From Shimia sp. R10_1 (lineage in GTDB: Bacteria > Pseudomonadota > Alphaproteobacteria > Rhodobacterales > Rhodobacteraceae), in contig NZ_JAGHQX010000002.1 of the NCBI RefSeq assembly GCF_017744095.1, positions 1 to 64,000 on the forward strand: a stretch of 64,000 nucleotides of DNA. The letters run 5' to 3'. The notes under the pieces are model-generated. The model searched no databases. It saw only the letters and a list, made by a program, of their open reading frames with translations, and had not been told where the DNA came from. Shown piece by piece: positions 43,263 to 53,030 of the stretch. The position numbers and the translations under genes were made by a program. How positions within the stretch are numbered: the first letter of the stretch is position 1; each line of letters starts with the position of its first letter.

Positions 43263-44992
43263 CTGACACCTCCTGGCGAGCTCACGCCTTTCACGTCCGA
43301 ATAGTTTTTCAAAACGTCTTTCAGAACTTCATCGCGCGGCCCAAAGGCGCGGCGCGCTCCATGCTCAAGCACCAGCAGCTTATTACACTCCTGAATAGCT
43401 GCGGGCCTGTGCGCCATAATCAAAACAGCCTTGCCTGCGGCCTTTGTGTTGCGGATGGCCGTGTTCAGCGCGTTAGAGCCTTCGTTGTCTAGATTGGAGT
43501 TTGGTTCATCCAATACAAGCAATACCGGGTCATCATACATTGCGCGCGCAAGCCCGATACGTTGAATTTGACCGCCAGACAAACGTCCCCCATGAGACGC
43601 GACCTGCGTATCATATCCATCCGGCAGCTTCAAAATCATGTCGTGGGCATCCGCTTTCTGCGCGGCCTCAACAACTTTCTTTGGATCTGGTGTTTCGGCC
43701 AATCGCGCGATGTTGTCAGCAATCGTTCCATCAAAGAGCTCCACGCGTTGCGGCAAGTACCCAATATAGCGTCCAAGATCTGTCGGATCATATTGATCCA
43801 GCGCCGCCCCATCGAGGCGCACTTTGCCACCTGCGGTTTTCCAAACGCCCGTAATGGCTTTCGCCAATGTAGATTTTCCCGCACCCGATGATCCAATCAC
43901 CCCAACTGCTTCGCCTGGGGCAACGTCAAAGGTGATCATACGCAATGAGGCTTGGCTTTCACCGGGCGGCACAACTGTCACCTGCTGCAAACGCAACCGG
44001 GCAGCGGGAACAGGCAACTTGGTACGCGGCGCTTCTGCCGGCACTTCGCCAAGCAGCAAAGCAAGATTGTTCCAGCCGTTACGTGCCCGTTGCACAACAG
44101 CCCATTGGTTTATCGCCATCTCAATCGGCGCCAGGGCACGGCCAAGCAAGATCGACCCAGCAATCATAGCCCCGGGAGACACCAGCCCCTTGAGCGCAAG
44201 ATACGCCCCAAGACCCAGCATCGCGGATTGCAGAAACAGTCGAAACGTCTTGGTGCTGACTGAAAAGAAACCACCGACATCCGCAGCTGCCACCGTCGCT
44301 TCGAGCGAGTCGCTGCGCGCCTTGCGCCAACGCCGAAATGCCGCTTCCCGCATGCCAAGGGCGCTGACCATCTCCGCTTCGGCCTGAAGCTGCGTCGACA
44401 TTTGGGATGCCGCATGTGTCGCCATGTTCACGCGCGCCAGCGGTCGCTTTGACGACCATTGGTTCAAAATCGCCGCTGTGATTAGAATTGCGCCGCCGCC
44501 AATCGCCAACATTCCCAGCCATGGATGAAACAACGTGATCCCAATCAAAAACACCGGCGTCCATGGCATATCAAAGAAAGCAGTAAGAACGGGCGAAATG
44601 AGGAATCTCTGCACGGACTCCAGATCTGCAAGCGCAGTTTGTGACTCTGGCGACTTCTTGAGCGTTGAACGGCGCAAAGCCGCATCAAAAACCCTTTGAT
44701 CCAAGTCTTCCTGAAACCGAGCGCCCACGCGCCCCATCACTCGGCCGCGCACATAGTCCAAAACCCCCATCAAAGCGAATAAGAAGGCAACCAGCAATGA
44801 AAGTGCCAAAAGGGTTTCTTCAGAACCGCTCCCAAGCACCCGATCATAGACCTGAAGCATATACAGCGGGCCAGTCAGCATCAGCAGGTTCACAAAGAAG
44901 CTAAACACCCCTACGGCCCAATACAGCGAACGACTGCGCCGACGGATGCTTCTGAGTTCTTCGTCGCCTTGTTTTTCAGCAGGTGTTCGCAT
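43259..44992 (-). CDS. Type I secretion ABC exporter (permease/ATPase, PrtD-like)
   Basis: A 577-residue fused exporter. Five to six membrane helices (about 25-300) are followed by an ATPase domain with Walker A GSSGAGKS, signature RLSGGQIQR and Walker B LLVLDEPNSNLD. It lacks the N-terminal C39 or C39-like domain, so it fits the PrtD group that exports proteins with C-terminal signals such as RTX proteins. The ATG at 44992 is preferred to a TTG one codon earlier. Confidence 0.93.
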   Translation of the reverse strand: MRTPAEKQGDEELRSIRRRSRSLYWAVGVFSFFVNLLMLTGPLYMLQVYDRVLGSGSEETLLALSLLVAFLFALMGVLDYVRGRVMGRVGARFQEDLDQRVFDAALRRSTLKKSPESQTALADLESVQRFLISPVLTAFFDMPWTPVFLIGITLFHPWLGMLAIGGGAILITAAILNQWSSKRPLARVNMATHAASQMSTQLQAEAEMVSALGMREAAFRRWRKARSDSLEATVAAADVGGFFSVSTKTFRLFLQSAMLGLGAYLALKGLVSPGAMIAGSILLGRALAPIEMAINQWAVVQRARNGWNNLALLLGEVPAEAPRTKLPVPAARLRLQQVTVVPPGESQASLRMITFDVAPGEAVGVIGSSGAGKSTLAKAITGVWKTAGGKVRLDGAALDQYDPTDLGRYIGYLPQRVELFDGTIADNIARLAETPDPKKVVEAAQKADAHDMILKLPDGYDTQVASHGGRLSGGQIQRIGLARAMYDDPVLLVLDEPNSNLDNEGSNALNTAIRNTKAAGKAVLIMAHRPAAIQECNKLLVLEHGARRAFGPRDEVLKDVLKNYSDVKGVSSPGGVR

Positions 44993-45180
44993 CAACTTAA
45001 CTCATGTCTTTTTGTCTTTGGGTCGAAGTCCAAACATGTTTCATGTAAGGACGCTTTCAGAATCATCCTGCACGCGACAATTCATACCGTCGATCCGTTG
45101 ATGAGGCATGGTATGTCTGACGCGTGGACTATATCTTAATGTAAATGTGCCATTGTCGGTAAATAGAAGAGAAAATACAC

Positions 45181-45960
45181 GTGATCCTCCTGCCACAATT
45201 CCTTCTTAAAAAACAGCGCAAACTTCTTTGTGTCGCTCTGGCACTGTTGGTGAGCGCTTGCGCAAGCACCTCCAGCCAGCCTCCATCGGCCATTCATGAC
45301 CCCAACGAAGCCGCCAATCGGCGCATGCACAGCTTCAACAAATCGGTCGACAAAGTGCTGCTGTCACCAGCTTCGACTGGTTATGGCACGATTGTTCCCA
45401 AAGGGCTGCGCCGAGGTTTTTCTAACTTTGCGGATCACCTCTCTCTGCCGAACGACTTCATCAACAACTCCCTTCAAGGTGAAGTGGGCAATGCCAGCAA
45501 CAATGTCGCGCGCTTTGCCGTGAACACTCTGTTTGGGCTCTTTGGATTTATCGACGTTGCCAGCGCAGGCGGCATGGAACGCCATGATACGGACTTCGGT
45601 GAAACCTTGCACGTCTGGGGCACCGGCGAAGGTGCGTACACAGAGCTGCCATTCTTTGGGCCATCAACAACCCGTGACGCCTATGGCTTACTCGTTGATA
45701 TTATTCTCGATCCTTTCTTCGTAGTGACGAGAGAGCCCACACGTTACATCGGCGCCGGCGCGTATGTTGTAAATGTGATGGGCAATCGCTACGACTATGA
45801 CGAAACGATCGACTCCATTCTTTACGACAGCGCAGACAGCTATGCGCAAGCACGTATTCTTTATCTACAGAACCGCCGCTTCGAACTTGGAAACAAAGAT
45901 GGAAGCACATATGTCGACCCAGACTTCGACCCGTATGAGGATCCGTATGCCGATTTCTAA
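45181..45960 (+). CDS. mlaA: MlaA family lipoprotein (VacJ)
   Basis: A 259-residue outer-membrane lipoprotein of the Mla pathway, which moves mislocalised phospholipids from the outer membrane inward. The signal peptide ends in the lipobox LVSAC with Cys27 as the lipidated residue. The body begins DPNEAANRRMHSFNKSVDK, the family start. The start codon is GTG at 45181. It overlaps the MlaC-like gene by 14 bp. Confidence 0.93.
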   Translation: MILLPQFLLKKQRKLLCVALALLVSACASTSSQPPSAIHDPNEAANRRMHSFNKSVDKVLLSPASTGYGTIVPKGLRRGFSNFADHLSLPNDFINNSLQGEVGNASNNVARFAVNTLFGLFGFIDVASAGGMERHDTDFGETLHVWGTGEGAYTELPFFGPSTTRDAYGLLVDIILDPFFVVTREPTRYIGAGAYVVNVMGNRYDYDETIDSILYDSADSYAQARILYLQNRRFELGNKDGSTYVDPDFDPYEDPYADF

Positions 45961-46555
45961 GCTTTCCCGTCGCGCGTTTGTTTCACTTGCAGGCGCATCC
46001 GTCTTCGCAGGCGCATTCAGCACATCTGCCCTCGCCGTAAATGAGGCGCAGGCCACTGCTCTGATTGAGAAAGCGGTGGCAGACATCAACAAGGTGATTT
46101 CGTCTGGGAAGCCCGTAAACGCGATGATCAAAGACTTCGAACGGATCTTTGCGAAATATGCGGACGTGAACATTCTGGCACGATCGGCTTTGGGACCAGA
46201 TGCGCGCACGGCAAGCAAGAGCCAACTTCGCAACTACACCAAGGCATTTCAGGGCTACATTGCGCGCAAATACGGAAAGCGCTTCAAGGAATTTGAGGGC
46301 GGCAAAGTCGACGTGATCGGTGGCCGCGCTGTCAAAAGTTTCTATGAAGTGAAAACACGCGTCACTCTGCGCGGCCAGGCTCCGTTTGAAGTGAATTTTC
46401 TTGTCTCCGATAAGTCAGGTCAAAACCGGTTTTTTGACATGATTATCGAAGGCATCAGCTTACGACTTTCGGAGAAAGCTGAAATTGGCGCGATGCTTGA
46501 TCGCCGCAACGGCAACATCGACCAACTGGCGCAGGATCTAAGCCGAGCTGGCTAA
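45947..46555 (+). CDS. mlaC: MlaC/Ttg2D family phospholipid-binding protein
   Basis: A 202-residue periplasmic carrier of the Mla pathway, with the MlaC fold (tamavidin-like helical and NTF2-like sheet parts). The N terminus SRRAFVSLAGASVFAG looks like a Tat signal with twin arginines. The ATG at 45947 has GAGGA upstream and lies inside mlaA; an ATG four codons earlier lacks a ribosome binding site. mlaA and mlaC are linked here, while the inner-membrane mlaFEDB genes are not in the window. Confidence 0.9.
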   Translation: MPISKLSRRAFVSLAGASVFAGAFSTSALAVNEAQATALIEKAVADINKVISSGKPVNAMIKDFERIFAKYADVNILARSALGPDARTASKSQLRNYTKAFQGYIARKYGKRFKEFEGGKVDVIGGRAVKSFYEVKTRVTLRGQAPFEVNFLVSDKSGQNRFFDMIIEGISLRLSEKAEIGAMLDRRNGNIDQLAQDLSRAG

Positions 46556-46674
46556 CACCGCACGCACGTTTGTTCATCCAGGTGGCACTATTGGTAGCCA
46601 ACTTTCATTGTCAGCCCTGTAGGTTGGGCTGACAAAAACCAAAAAATGGCAACATCGACGGCCCTGCCCTTACG

Positions 46675-48837
46675 TCAATTGCCGCCAAAAATATCCCTCA
46701 AGATACCATTCACAACGCCCTCAATGCCCGTACGATTTTGGCGCGGGCCGGGGTTAGGGACTGCCTTGGGCTTTGGCACAAATGCCGGCAACGGCGTGGG
46801 TGTGATCCCCTCATGGATGCGGGCCATCGCCTCACGCCATATCTCGGCTGGCAAACCTCCGCCAGTAACTCCTGTCAGCGGGGTATTGTCGTCATAGCCC
46901 ATCCAAACACCTGCAACATATTCGTTGGTGAACCCAATGAACCAAGCGTCGCGTGCTGCTTGTGTTGTTCCCGTTTTACCCGCGACCTGCCAACCCGGAA
47001 GCTGCGCACGCGCGCCGGTACCTTCGCTTACAACTTTCTCCATCATCCAAATGAGTTCGCGCGCTGCAGCGTCAGAAATCACCCGTTCTCCTATGCCACC
47101 GCCCGATCCCATAAGGGCGTTATCATCGCCTAAGAGCCTCAGTTCCACCAACCCATATGGCGTTACAGACGAGCCACCGTTCAAAATACCCGCGTAAGCA
47201 CCCGTCATTTCCAGCAGGCTGCTTTCAGAGGCGCCCAATGCCAGAGCAGGCCCAGACGCAAGATCGCTTTCAATCCCAAACATGCTTGCCACGGTTCGCA
47301 CGTTTTCCCGCCCCGCTTTCTCAGAGACCTTCACGGCTGGAATATTCAACGAGTTCTGCAGAGCAAAAGTAAGCGAGACATCGCCGTAATATTTGCCCGT
47401 ATAGTTTTTTGGGCACCATTGGCCGGAACCCGGGATGTTCTGGCAATAGGGCTCATCGACGACTGTATCGTCGTAGTGGCCGCCCCGCTCGAGAGCCGTG
47501 GCGTAAACAAACGGCTTGAAAGCACTGCCCGTTTGCCGCTTGGCTTGTGTCGCCCGATTGAACGCACCCGAAACCTGTGTTTGGCGGCCACCTACCATAG
47601 CGCGCACGGCACCATCTGCGGACATCACCACAATCGCGGCCTGCGCCTTAGACCCTTCACGTACTTTGTTTTCGAAAACCCACTTCAACCCGACTTCTGC
47701 GGCGTCCTGTATTCTTGGGTCGAGCGTCGTCTTCAAAATCACGTCTTCGGTCGTATTGCGTGTAAAGAACTCCGGACCAGACGCCATAACCCAATCCGCG
47801 AAATACCCTCCGGCTTTAGCTTTGGCCGCTTCAGATAGTGTCGCAGGGTTCGACTGATAAAATGCGGTGTCTTTATCGGAGAGGTAGCCTTGCTCATTCA
47901 TGAGCCGCAAGATGGTGGCGGATCGATCTTGGGAGCGCTGTAGATTGGCCGTCGGCGCCAGCGAAGATGGTGCTGTCAGAAGCCCCGCCAGCATAGCACC
48001 CTCAGCAGGCGTCAGATTGGCCGCAGGTTTTCCAAAATAACGCTGTGAGGCCGCTTCTGCGCCGTAAGCCCCACCTCCCATATAGGCTCGATTGAGATAC
48101 ACTGAGAGGATCTCGTTCTTTGTGTATTTCACCTCCATCGCCATGGCATAAATCGCTTCTTTGACTTTTCGCCCCAGCGACCCACGGCGACAGTCTTGCA
48201 CGTAGGCGGCCTCGCTGTCCCAATCGGCAGGATTATAGGCGACGCCGAGACAAAGCAATTTGGCGGTCTGCTGTGTCAGCGTAGAACCACCGTGCCCAGA
48301 CAAAGGCCCACGGCCCTCTCTCAGGTTGATGCGAACAGCACTCGCAACCCCGCGCGGGCTAACACCGAAGTGGCGATAGAACCGCTTGTCTTCAGTGGCC
48401 ACAACAGCGTTTTTGAGATGCTTGGATACCGTGTCCGCCGTAACAACGCCGCCAAACTGATCTCCGCGCCAGGCAAAGACCTTGTCGTCACGATCAAGCA
48501 GCGTCACCGAACCACGCGCGCGCCCATCCAACAAATCATCCACTTCAGGCAGCGTCAGGTAAACATATCCGACGGCAAGAGACACCATGAGAGCACTCAC
48601 AAAGGAAGTGCGCCAAATAAGCGACCAGACCAAACTTAAGATCCACCCAACGACGCGACGGAAAAATGCCACTATAGGGTTCTGCTTGCGCGATGGCTTT
48701 CTCTTCCGGGTCGGTTTTCGTTTAGACGCACCCGGCTTTGGTTTTGCTTTTGCAGCTTTGCGAACAGGTGTCTTGGCAACACGGCCGTAGCGTTTCTCTG
48801 CCACCAATGGCGGCTTCTTTCGTCTTGAATCACTCAT
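46675..48837 (-). CDS. Class A penicillin-binding protein (PBP1A-type)
   Basis: A 720-residue bifunctional peptidoglycan synthase. It has a long basic cytoplasmic N terminus (about 1-55, rich in Lys/Arg/Pro), one membrane helix, a glycosyltransferase domain with ATEDKRFYRHFG (catalytic Glu) and GGSTLTQQ, and a transpeptidase domain with SAFK, SLN and KTGTT. The C terminus contains a glycine- and asparagine-bearing tail. It is convergent with mlaC. Paralogue identity (1A versus 1C) cannot be fixed. Confidence 0.93.
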   Translation of the reverse strand: MSDSRRKKPPLVAEKRYGRVAKTPVRKAAKAKPKPGASKRKPTRKRKPSRKQNPIVAFFRRVVGWILSLVWSLIWRTSFVSALMVSLAVGYVYLTLPEVDDLLDGRARGSVTLLDRDDKVFAWRGDQFGGVVTADTVSKHLKNAVVATEDKRFYRHFGVSPRGVASAVRINLREGRGPLSGHGGSTLTQQTAKLLCLGVAYNPADWDSEAAYVQDCRRGSLGRKVKEAIYAMAMEVKYTKNEILSVYLNRAYMGGGAYGAEAASQRYFGKPAANLTPAEGAMLAGLLTAPSSLAPTANLQRSQDRSATILRLMNEQGYLSDKDTAFYQSNPATLSEAAKAKAGGYFADWVMASGPEFFTRNTTEDVILKTTLDPRIQDAAEVGLKWVFENKVREGSKAQAAIVVMSADGAVRAMVGGRQTQVSGAFNRATQAKRQTGSAFKPFVYATALERGGHYDDTVVDEPYCQNIPGSGQWCPKNYTGKYYGDVSLTFALQNSLNIPAVKVSEKAGRENVRTVASMFGIESDLASGPALALGASESSLLEMTGAYAGILNGGSSVTPYGLVELRLLGDDNALMGSGGGIGERVISDAAARELIWMMEKVVSEGTGARAQLPGWQVAGKTGTTQAARDAWFIGFTNEYVAGVWMGYDDNTPLTGVTGGGLPAEIWREAMARIHEGITPTPLPAFVPKPKAVPNPGPRQNRTGIEGVVNGILRDIFGGN

Positions 48838-49433
<596 letters not shown>

Positions 49434-49458
49434 GGCGTCGCAAGGAAGGAATACACCC

Positions 49459-50775
49459 ATGAAAACTCTGACGAAAATTGCTCTGACCGGTGCGCTGACA
49501 GCGCTTCCGACTCTGAGCTTTGCTCAGGAAGCCGCTGCGGCTCCGGGCTTTGACGAAATTGGCCCATACATCATGACCACTTTGCTGTTCTTGGTGGGGG
49601 GCTTCCTTGTTTTCTGGATGGCAGCCGGTTTTGCGATGCTTGAAGCGGGCCTAGTACGCTCCAAGAACGTGACCATGCAGCTGACCAAAAACATGGCGCT
49701 CTTTTCGATCGCCGCCATCATGTATTGGCTGGTTGGTTTCAACCTGATGTATCCCGGCGACTTTAACGGCTACTTCGCATTCAACTTTGTCCCAACCTCT
49801 CTGGAACCTGTCGGCCTCGACGCGGCTGATGCGGCGCTTGACTATGCGTCCGTTGGTTCGGACTTCTTCTTCCAGCTGATGTTTGTTGCGGCAACCGCGT
49901 CCATCGTGTCCGGTGCGCTGGCAGAACGCATCAAGCTGTGGCCCTTCCTTGCTTTTGTTGTCGTTCTGACAGGCATTCTGTACCCAATCTCTGGCTCCTG
50001 GCAGTGGGGCGGTGGCTGGTTGTCTGAACTCGGCTTCTCCGACTTCGCAGGCTCCACCATCGTGCACTCCGTGGGCGGCTGGGCTGCTCTCGCCGGTGCC
50101 ATCGTCCTTGGCCCACGTATCGGTAAATACAAAGACGGCCGCACGGTTCCTATGCCGGGCTCAAACCTTGCCCTGGCTACTCTGGGCACATTCATCCTAT
50201 GGCTCGGCTGGTTCGGCTTTAACGGCGGCTCCCAGCTGGCGATGGGCACCGTGGGTGATGTCACCGACGTATCGCGCATCTTTGCCAACACCAATATGGC
50301 TGCTGCTGCCGGTGCTGTTGCCGCACTGATCCTGACACAGATCCTGTACAAAAAGCCGGACCTGACCATGATCTTGAACGGCGCACTGGCGGGCCTCGTG
50401 TCCATCACCGCCGAGCCTCTCGCACCTTCTCTGGCAGGCTCTCTGCTGATCGGTGCTGTGGGTGGTGTGATCGTTGTTCTCACAGTGCCACTGCTGGACA
50501 AATTCAAAATCGACGACGTTGTTGGCGCGATCCCTGTCCACCTGTTTGCGGGCATCTGGGGCACCATCGCAGTGGTCTTCTCCGGATCCGCAAGCCTCGG
50601 CGCTCAGCTGACGGGTATCGTGGCCTACGGTGTCTTCACATTCGTGGCCTCCCTGATCTTGTGGGTCATCCTGAAGGCTGTCATGGGCATCCGCGTCAGC
50701 GAAGAAGATGAAATCAACGGTCTCGACATGTCTGAACTGGGCATGGAAGCCTACCCTGACTTCTCCAAGGGCTAA
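49459..50775 (+). CDS. amtB: Ammonium transporter
   Basis: A 438-residue trimeric channel with eleven helices after a cleavable signal peptide (MKTLTKIALTGALTALPTLSFAQ). The pore region includes FWMAAGFAMLEAGLVRSKN, and the conserved pore histidines fall in VHSVGGWAAL and PVHLFAGIWG. The ATG at 49459 is chosen because it starts the signal peptide and has AAGGAAGGA upstream. GlnK from the gene before it would block the channel when nitrogen is sufficient. Confidence 0.97.
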   Translation: MKTLTKIALTGALTALPTLSFAQEAAAAPGFDEIGPYIMTTLLFLVGGFLVFWMAAGFAMLEAGLVRSKNVTMQLTKNMALFSIAAIMYWLVGFNLMYPGDFNGYFAFNFVPTSLEPVGLDAADAALDYASVGSDFFFQLMFVAATASIVSGALAERIKLWPFLAFVVVLTGILYPISGSWQWGGGWLSELGFSDFAGSTIVHSVGGWAALAGAIVLGPRIGKYKDGRTVPMPGSNLALATLGTFILWLGWFGFNGGSQLAMGTVGDVTDVSRIFANTNMAAAAGAVAALILTQILYKKPDLTMILNGALAGLVSITAEPLAPSLAGSLLIGAVGGVIVVLTVPLLDKFKIDDVVGAIPVHLFAGIWGTIAVVFSGSASLGAQLTGIVAYGVFTFVASLILWVILKAVMGIRVSEEDEINGLDMSELGMEAYPDFSKG

Positions 50776-50797
50776 ACGCTCAACAAACGAAAACGTG

Positions 50798-50825
50798 AAG
50801 CCCGGGCAAGTGCTCGGGCTTTTTC
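50798..50825 (+). terminator. Terminator after amtB
   Basis: AAGCCCG (50798-50804) pairs with CGGGCTT (50815-50821), with GCA/TGC inside, and TTTTT follows. Confidence 0.9.
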
Positions 50826-50866
50826 ATTTGCAAGACAACACGCTTGCGTTGTGCTAGGCAAAACTC

Positions 50867-51220
50867 ATGCGATATTTTATTCTCTTTATGACTCTAGTTT
50901 TGCCGACATCAGTGTTCGCTGATCCCCCTGAAATTACGAATGTCACAGCAGCATCCGGTGCAAACGGCTGGCGGTTTGATGTGACCATCGCGCATCCTGA
51001 TACCGGATGGGATCATTATGCAGACGGCTGGCGCATTGAAACCGAAGACGGTCAGGTGCTCGGGACACGAATATTGGCGCATCCTCACGTCAATGAGCAG
51101 CCCTTCACCCGCAGTCTCGCAAACGTCTGGATCCCCCCGGAAATCACGACCATTTATCTGCGCAGCAAAGACAACATTGACGGATGGTCAAAAACCGCTG
51201 TCGCGTTTGAGCTGCCATAA
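50867..51220 (+). CDS. Hypothetical periplasmic protein
   Basis: A 117-residue protein with a signal peptide (MRYFILFMTLVLPTSVFA) and a mature part of about 98 residues rich in beta-strand and aromatic residues (GWDHYADGWRIETEDG). I do not recognise a named family. The start at 50867 begins the signal peptide. It follows the amtB terminator and is convergent with the heat-shock pair. Confidence 0.75.
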   Translation: MRYFILFMTLVLPTSVFADPPEITNVTAASGANGWRFDVTIAHPDTGWDHYADGWRIETEDGQVLGTRILAHPHVNEQPFTRSLANVWIPPEITTIYLRSKDNIDGWSKTAVAFELP

Positions 51221-51225
51221 AACAC

Positions 51226-51250
51226 AAAAAGCGCGCCCAAGGGCGCGCCA
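51226..51250 (-). terminator. Terminator of the hsp20-DUF1150 operon
   Basis: GCGCGCCC (51231-51238) pairs perfectly with GGGCGCGC (51241-51248) around a 2-base loop, and TTTTT follows on the minus strand. The T tract is on this side only, so it mainly serves the minus-strand genes. Confidence 0.88.
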
Positions 51251-51272
51251 GGATTGCTTCATTCTAGTGGCT

Positions 51273-51497
51273 TCAATGCACAGTGACTGGTGAATAGTTG
51301 TGCTGGCGCGCCAGAATAAACGCCAGATTGCGTTCTTTCACCAGTGCCAGCCGTTCGCCGTCGGTGGTGTGGACTGCAAAGAGCGTTTCAGCGCCCTCGG
51401 CTTGCTCTTGCACTTCTTCAGGCAATTCCGCGACCAGTACTTCTCGAACGTACACAATGCGGTCATCCATCGACGCGCTGTCAAATTCTGCCTGCAT
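51273..51497 (-). CDS. DUF1150 family protein
   Basis: A 74-residue protein of the DUF1150 family, which in Rhodobacterales is commonly linked to small heat-shock genes. The core AEGAETLFAVHTTDGERLALV and the C-terminal LAFILARQH are typical. It starts 4 bp after the hsp20 stop, with AAAGGA upstream. Function unknown; a role with Hsp20 is inferred from linkage. Confidence 0.85.
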   Translation of the reverse strand: MQAEFDSASMDDRIVYVREVLVAELPEEVQEQAEGAETLFAVHTTDGERLALVKERNLAFILARQHNYSPVTVH

Positions 51498-51501
51498 ATC
51501 G

Positions 51502-51915
51502 TTATCCTTTCTTGATCTGGATAGTTTGCACAATCGTCTCAGGGCGGGCCTGTGTCAGATCCACATGCAGCAAACCATTTTCCATAACGGCCTCCCCCAC
51601 TTCCACGCCATCCGCGAGCACAAAGCTGCGCTGGAACTGACGCGCGGCGATCCCGCGGTGTAGGAAGATACGCTCACCGCTGTCTTCAGCCTGTCGCCCA
51701 CGCACGACAAGCTGGCGATCCTCAACCGTAATACTGAGATCTTGTTCACGGAAACCTGCGACAGCAAGCGTAATGCGATAAGAATAGTCGGAAGTCTGCT
51801 CAATGTTGAAGGGCGGATAGCCCTCTCCACCAGACTTTGTTGTCCTCTCCAAGAGGCGCTCGAGCTGCTCAAAGCCCAGAAGATGGGGATATGACCCCAA
51901 AGTTAGTTTGGTCAT
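51502..51915 (-). CDS. Small heat-shock protein Hsp20 (IbpA-like)
   Basis: A 137-residue ATP-independent holdase. The alpha-crystallin domain runs from about residue 34 (YPPFNIEQTSDYSYRITLAV) to the conserved ENGLLHVDL of the last strand. The start at 51915 has AAGGA upstream; the longer frame adds 37 unrelated residues. It is driven by a heat-shock-type promoter 65 bp upstream and is followed by DUF1150. Confidence 0.93.
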   Translation of the reverse strand: MTKLTLGSYPHLLGFEQLERLLERTTKSGGEGYPPFNIEQTSDYSYRITLAVAGFREQDLSITVEDRQLVVRGRQAEDSGERIFLHRGIAARQFQRSFVLADGVEVGEAVMENGLLHVDLTQARPETIVQTIQIKKG

Positions 51916-51979
51916 TGACACGTCCTTTTCAAAGCGACCGTCTGCATGTCGATCCCATACTGGCAACCGACTACCACCC

Positions 51980-52010
51980 AAATATGGGGCAGCACCTGCC
52001 CACTCGCAAG
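51980..52010 (-). promoter_or_regulatory. RpoH (sigma-32)-type promoter of hsp20-DUF1150
   Basis: On the minus strand CTTGCGA (52004-52010), 14 bp, then CCCCATATTT (51980-51989). This fits the CTTGAAA / CCCCATNTA heat-shock consensus with two mismatches in the -35 and almost none in the -10. Confidence 0.75.
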
Positions 52011-52114
52011 TCACGAACCTGTTCAACTGTCATTAATTCCGCACAGCAGGCATACTTTTCAGCCGTTCACAAAGAAGCTATTGTGAGGCTCCGAACCAGA
52101 TCGAGGACGACCCA

Positions 52115-52339
52115 ATGAATGCGACAACCGATTTGTCCATGAAAACAGATGATGTTCTGCGCGTGGAACTGGAGGTTTTCAAGCAGGAGCACCGCGATCT
52201 TGATGAGGCAATCAATGCCCTCGTAGACCGCGGCACGGGGGATCAGTTGACCATTCAACGCTTCAAGAAACAGAAACTGCGCCTCAAAGATATGATCGCC
52301 CGCATAGAAGACAGGCTAACCCCTGACATTATCGCCTAA
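52115..52339 (+). CDS. YdcH family (DUF465) small protein
   Basis: A 74-residue helical protein with the DUF465 pattern: FKQEHRDLDEAINALV followed by the basic RFKKQKLRLKDMIARIED. It is probably a small coiled-coil protein of unknown function. GAGGA lies 8 bp before the ATG at 52115. It is a single gene, convergent with lolA across a 15-bp gap. Confidence 0.88.
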   Translation: MNATTDLSMKTDDVLRVELEVFKQEHRDLDEAINALVDRGTGDQLTIQRFKKQKLRLKDMIARIEDRLTPDIIA

Positions 52340-52354
52340 GGGCGCATCGCACAT

Positions 52355-52957
52355 TTAACGCTTCCGCTTGCCTCGCTCGGTTTCAATGTCAAACAGGGTG
52401 CGCGGAAAGCTCATGCCGGTGACCACCTCATCCAAGCGCACAGTTGTTTCACCGCCACCAGCATCAAGGATCACCCATTCTGTCAAAGCCACGGGTGCGT
52501 CGGAGAACTTCAACTGAATTTGGCCATATTCAGGGTTCTTTGGATCCTGCGCTGTCACGATGGTGTGGGTGCCATCAAAACCATGGCCAACAACCATGTT
52601 TGCTGCCGCCAAGTTTACGTTACGCGCCAAAATCAGAGACAAAGGCGTGCGACGCAGCGGATAGGTCTCCGGCGGACCACTGGCACGATCGTCAAAAATG
52701 GCCACTGCGTTGTTGCTGGCCAAAACCAGAGCTTTTTGCGGCGGCGCGTATTCAAAGCGCATTTTGCCGGGGCGCTGAATGAACAAACGGCCCTTTTGAA
52801 CGGACCCATCATCGGATGTTTGCACAAAAGCCGCCTCAGCGGTTTTTAGGTTGTTTAAGTAGGCGCTCAGCGCATTGAGCGAAAGCTTTTCTGCATATGC
52901 GGGAATAGCAGAGGCCGCTGTTATCAGCGCTGCAAGTGTGTATTTAAGCATTGTCAT
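52355..52957 (-). CDS. lolA: Outer-membrane lipoprotein carrier protein LolA
   Basis: A 200-residue periplasmic chaperone that takes lipoproteins from LolCDE to the outer membrane. A signal peptide (MLKYTLAALITAASAIPAYA) is followed by AFVQTSDDGSVQKGRLFIQRPGK, the typical LolA start. The ATG at 52957 or one two codons later may be used. It follows ftsK, as in many proteobacteria, with a 73-bp gap. Confidence 0.9.
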   Translation of the reverse strand: MTMLKYTLAALITAASAIPAYAEKLSLNALSAYLNNLKTAEAAFVQTSDDGSVQKGRLFIQRPGKMRFEYAPPQKALVLASNNAVAIFDDRASGPPETYPLRRTPLSLILARNVNLAAANMVVGHGFDGTHTIVTAQDPKNPEYGQIQLKFSDAPVALTEWVILDAGGGETTVRLDEVVTGMSFPRTLFDIETERGKRKR

Positions 52958-53030
52958 GCATCCAATATAGGGGCGCGCGCCAACGATGCGCAGAGGTTGA
53001 GCGCAGTTTCGCCTGCACCCAACCGATTTG

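Noticed and set aside
46610-46633. Perfect 8-bp inverted repeat GTCAGCCC/GGGCTGAC between mlaC and the PBP gene, read as a terminator
   Set aside because: A residues, not T residues, follow it on the + strand, and the minus side has no T tract. It may still be a weak or Rho-assisted end.
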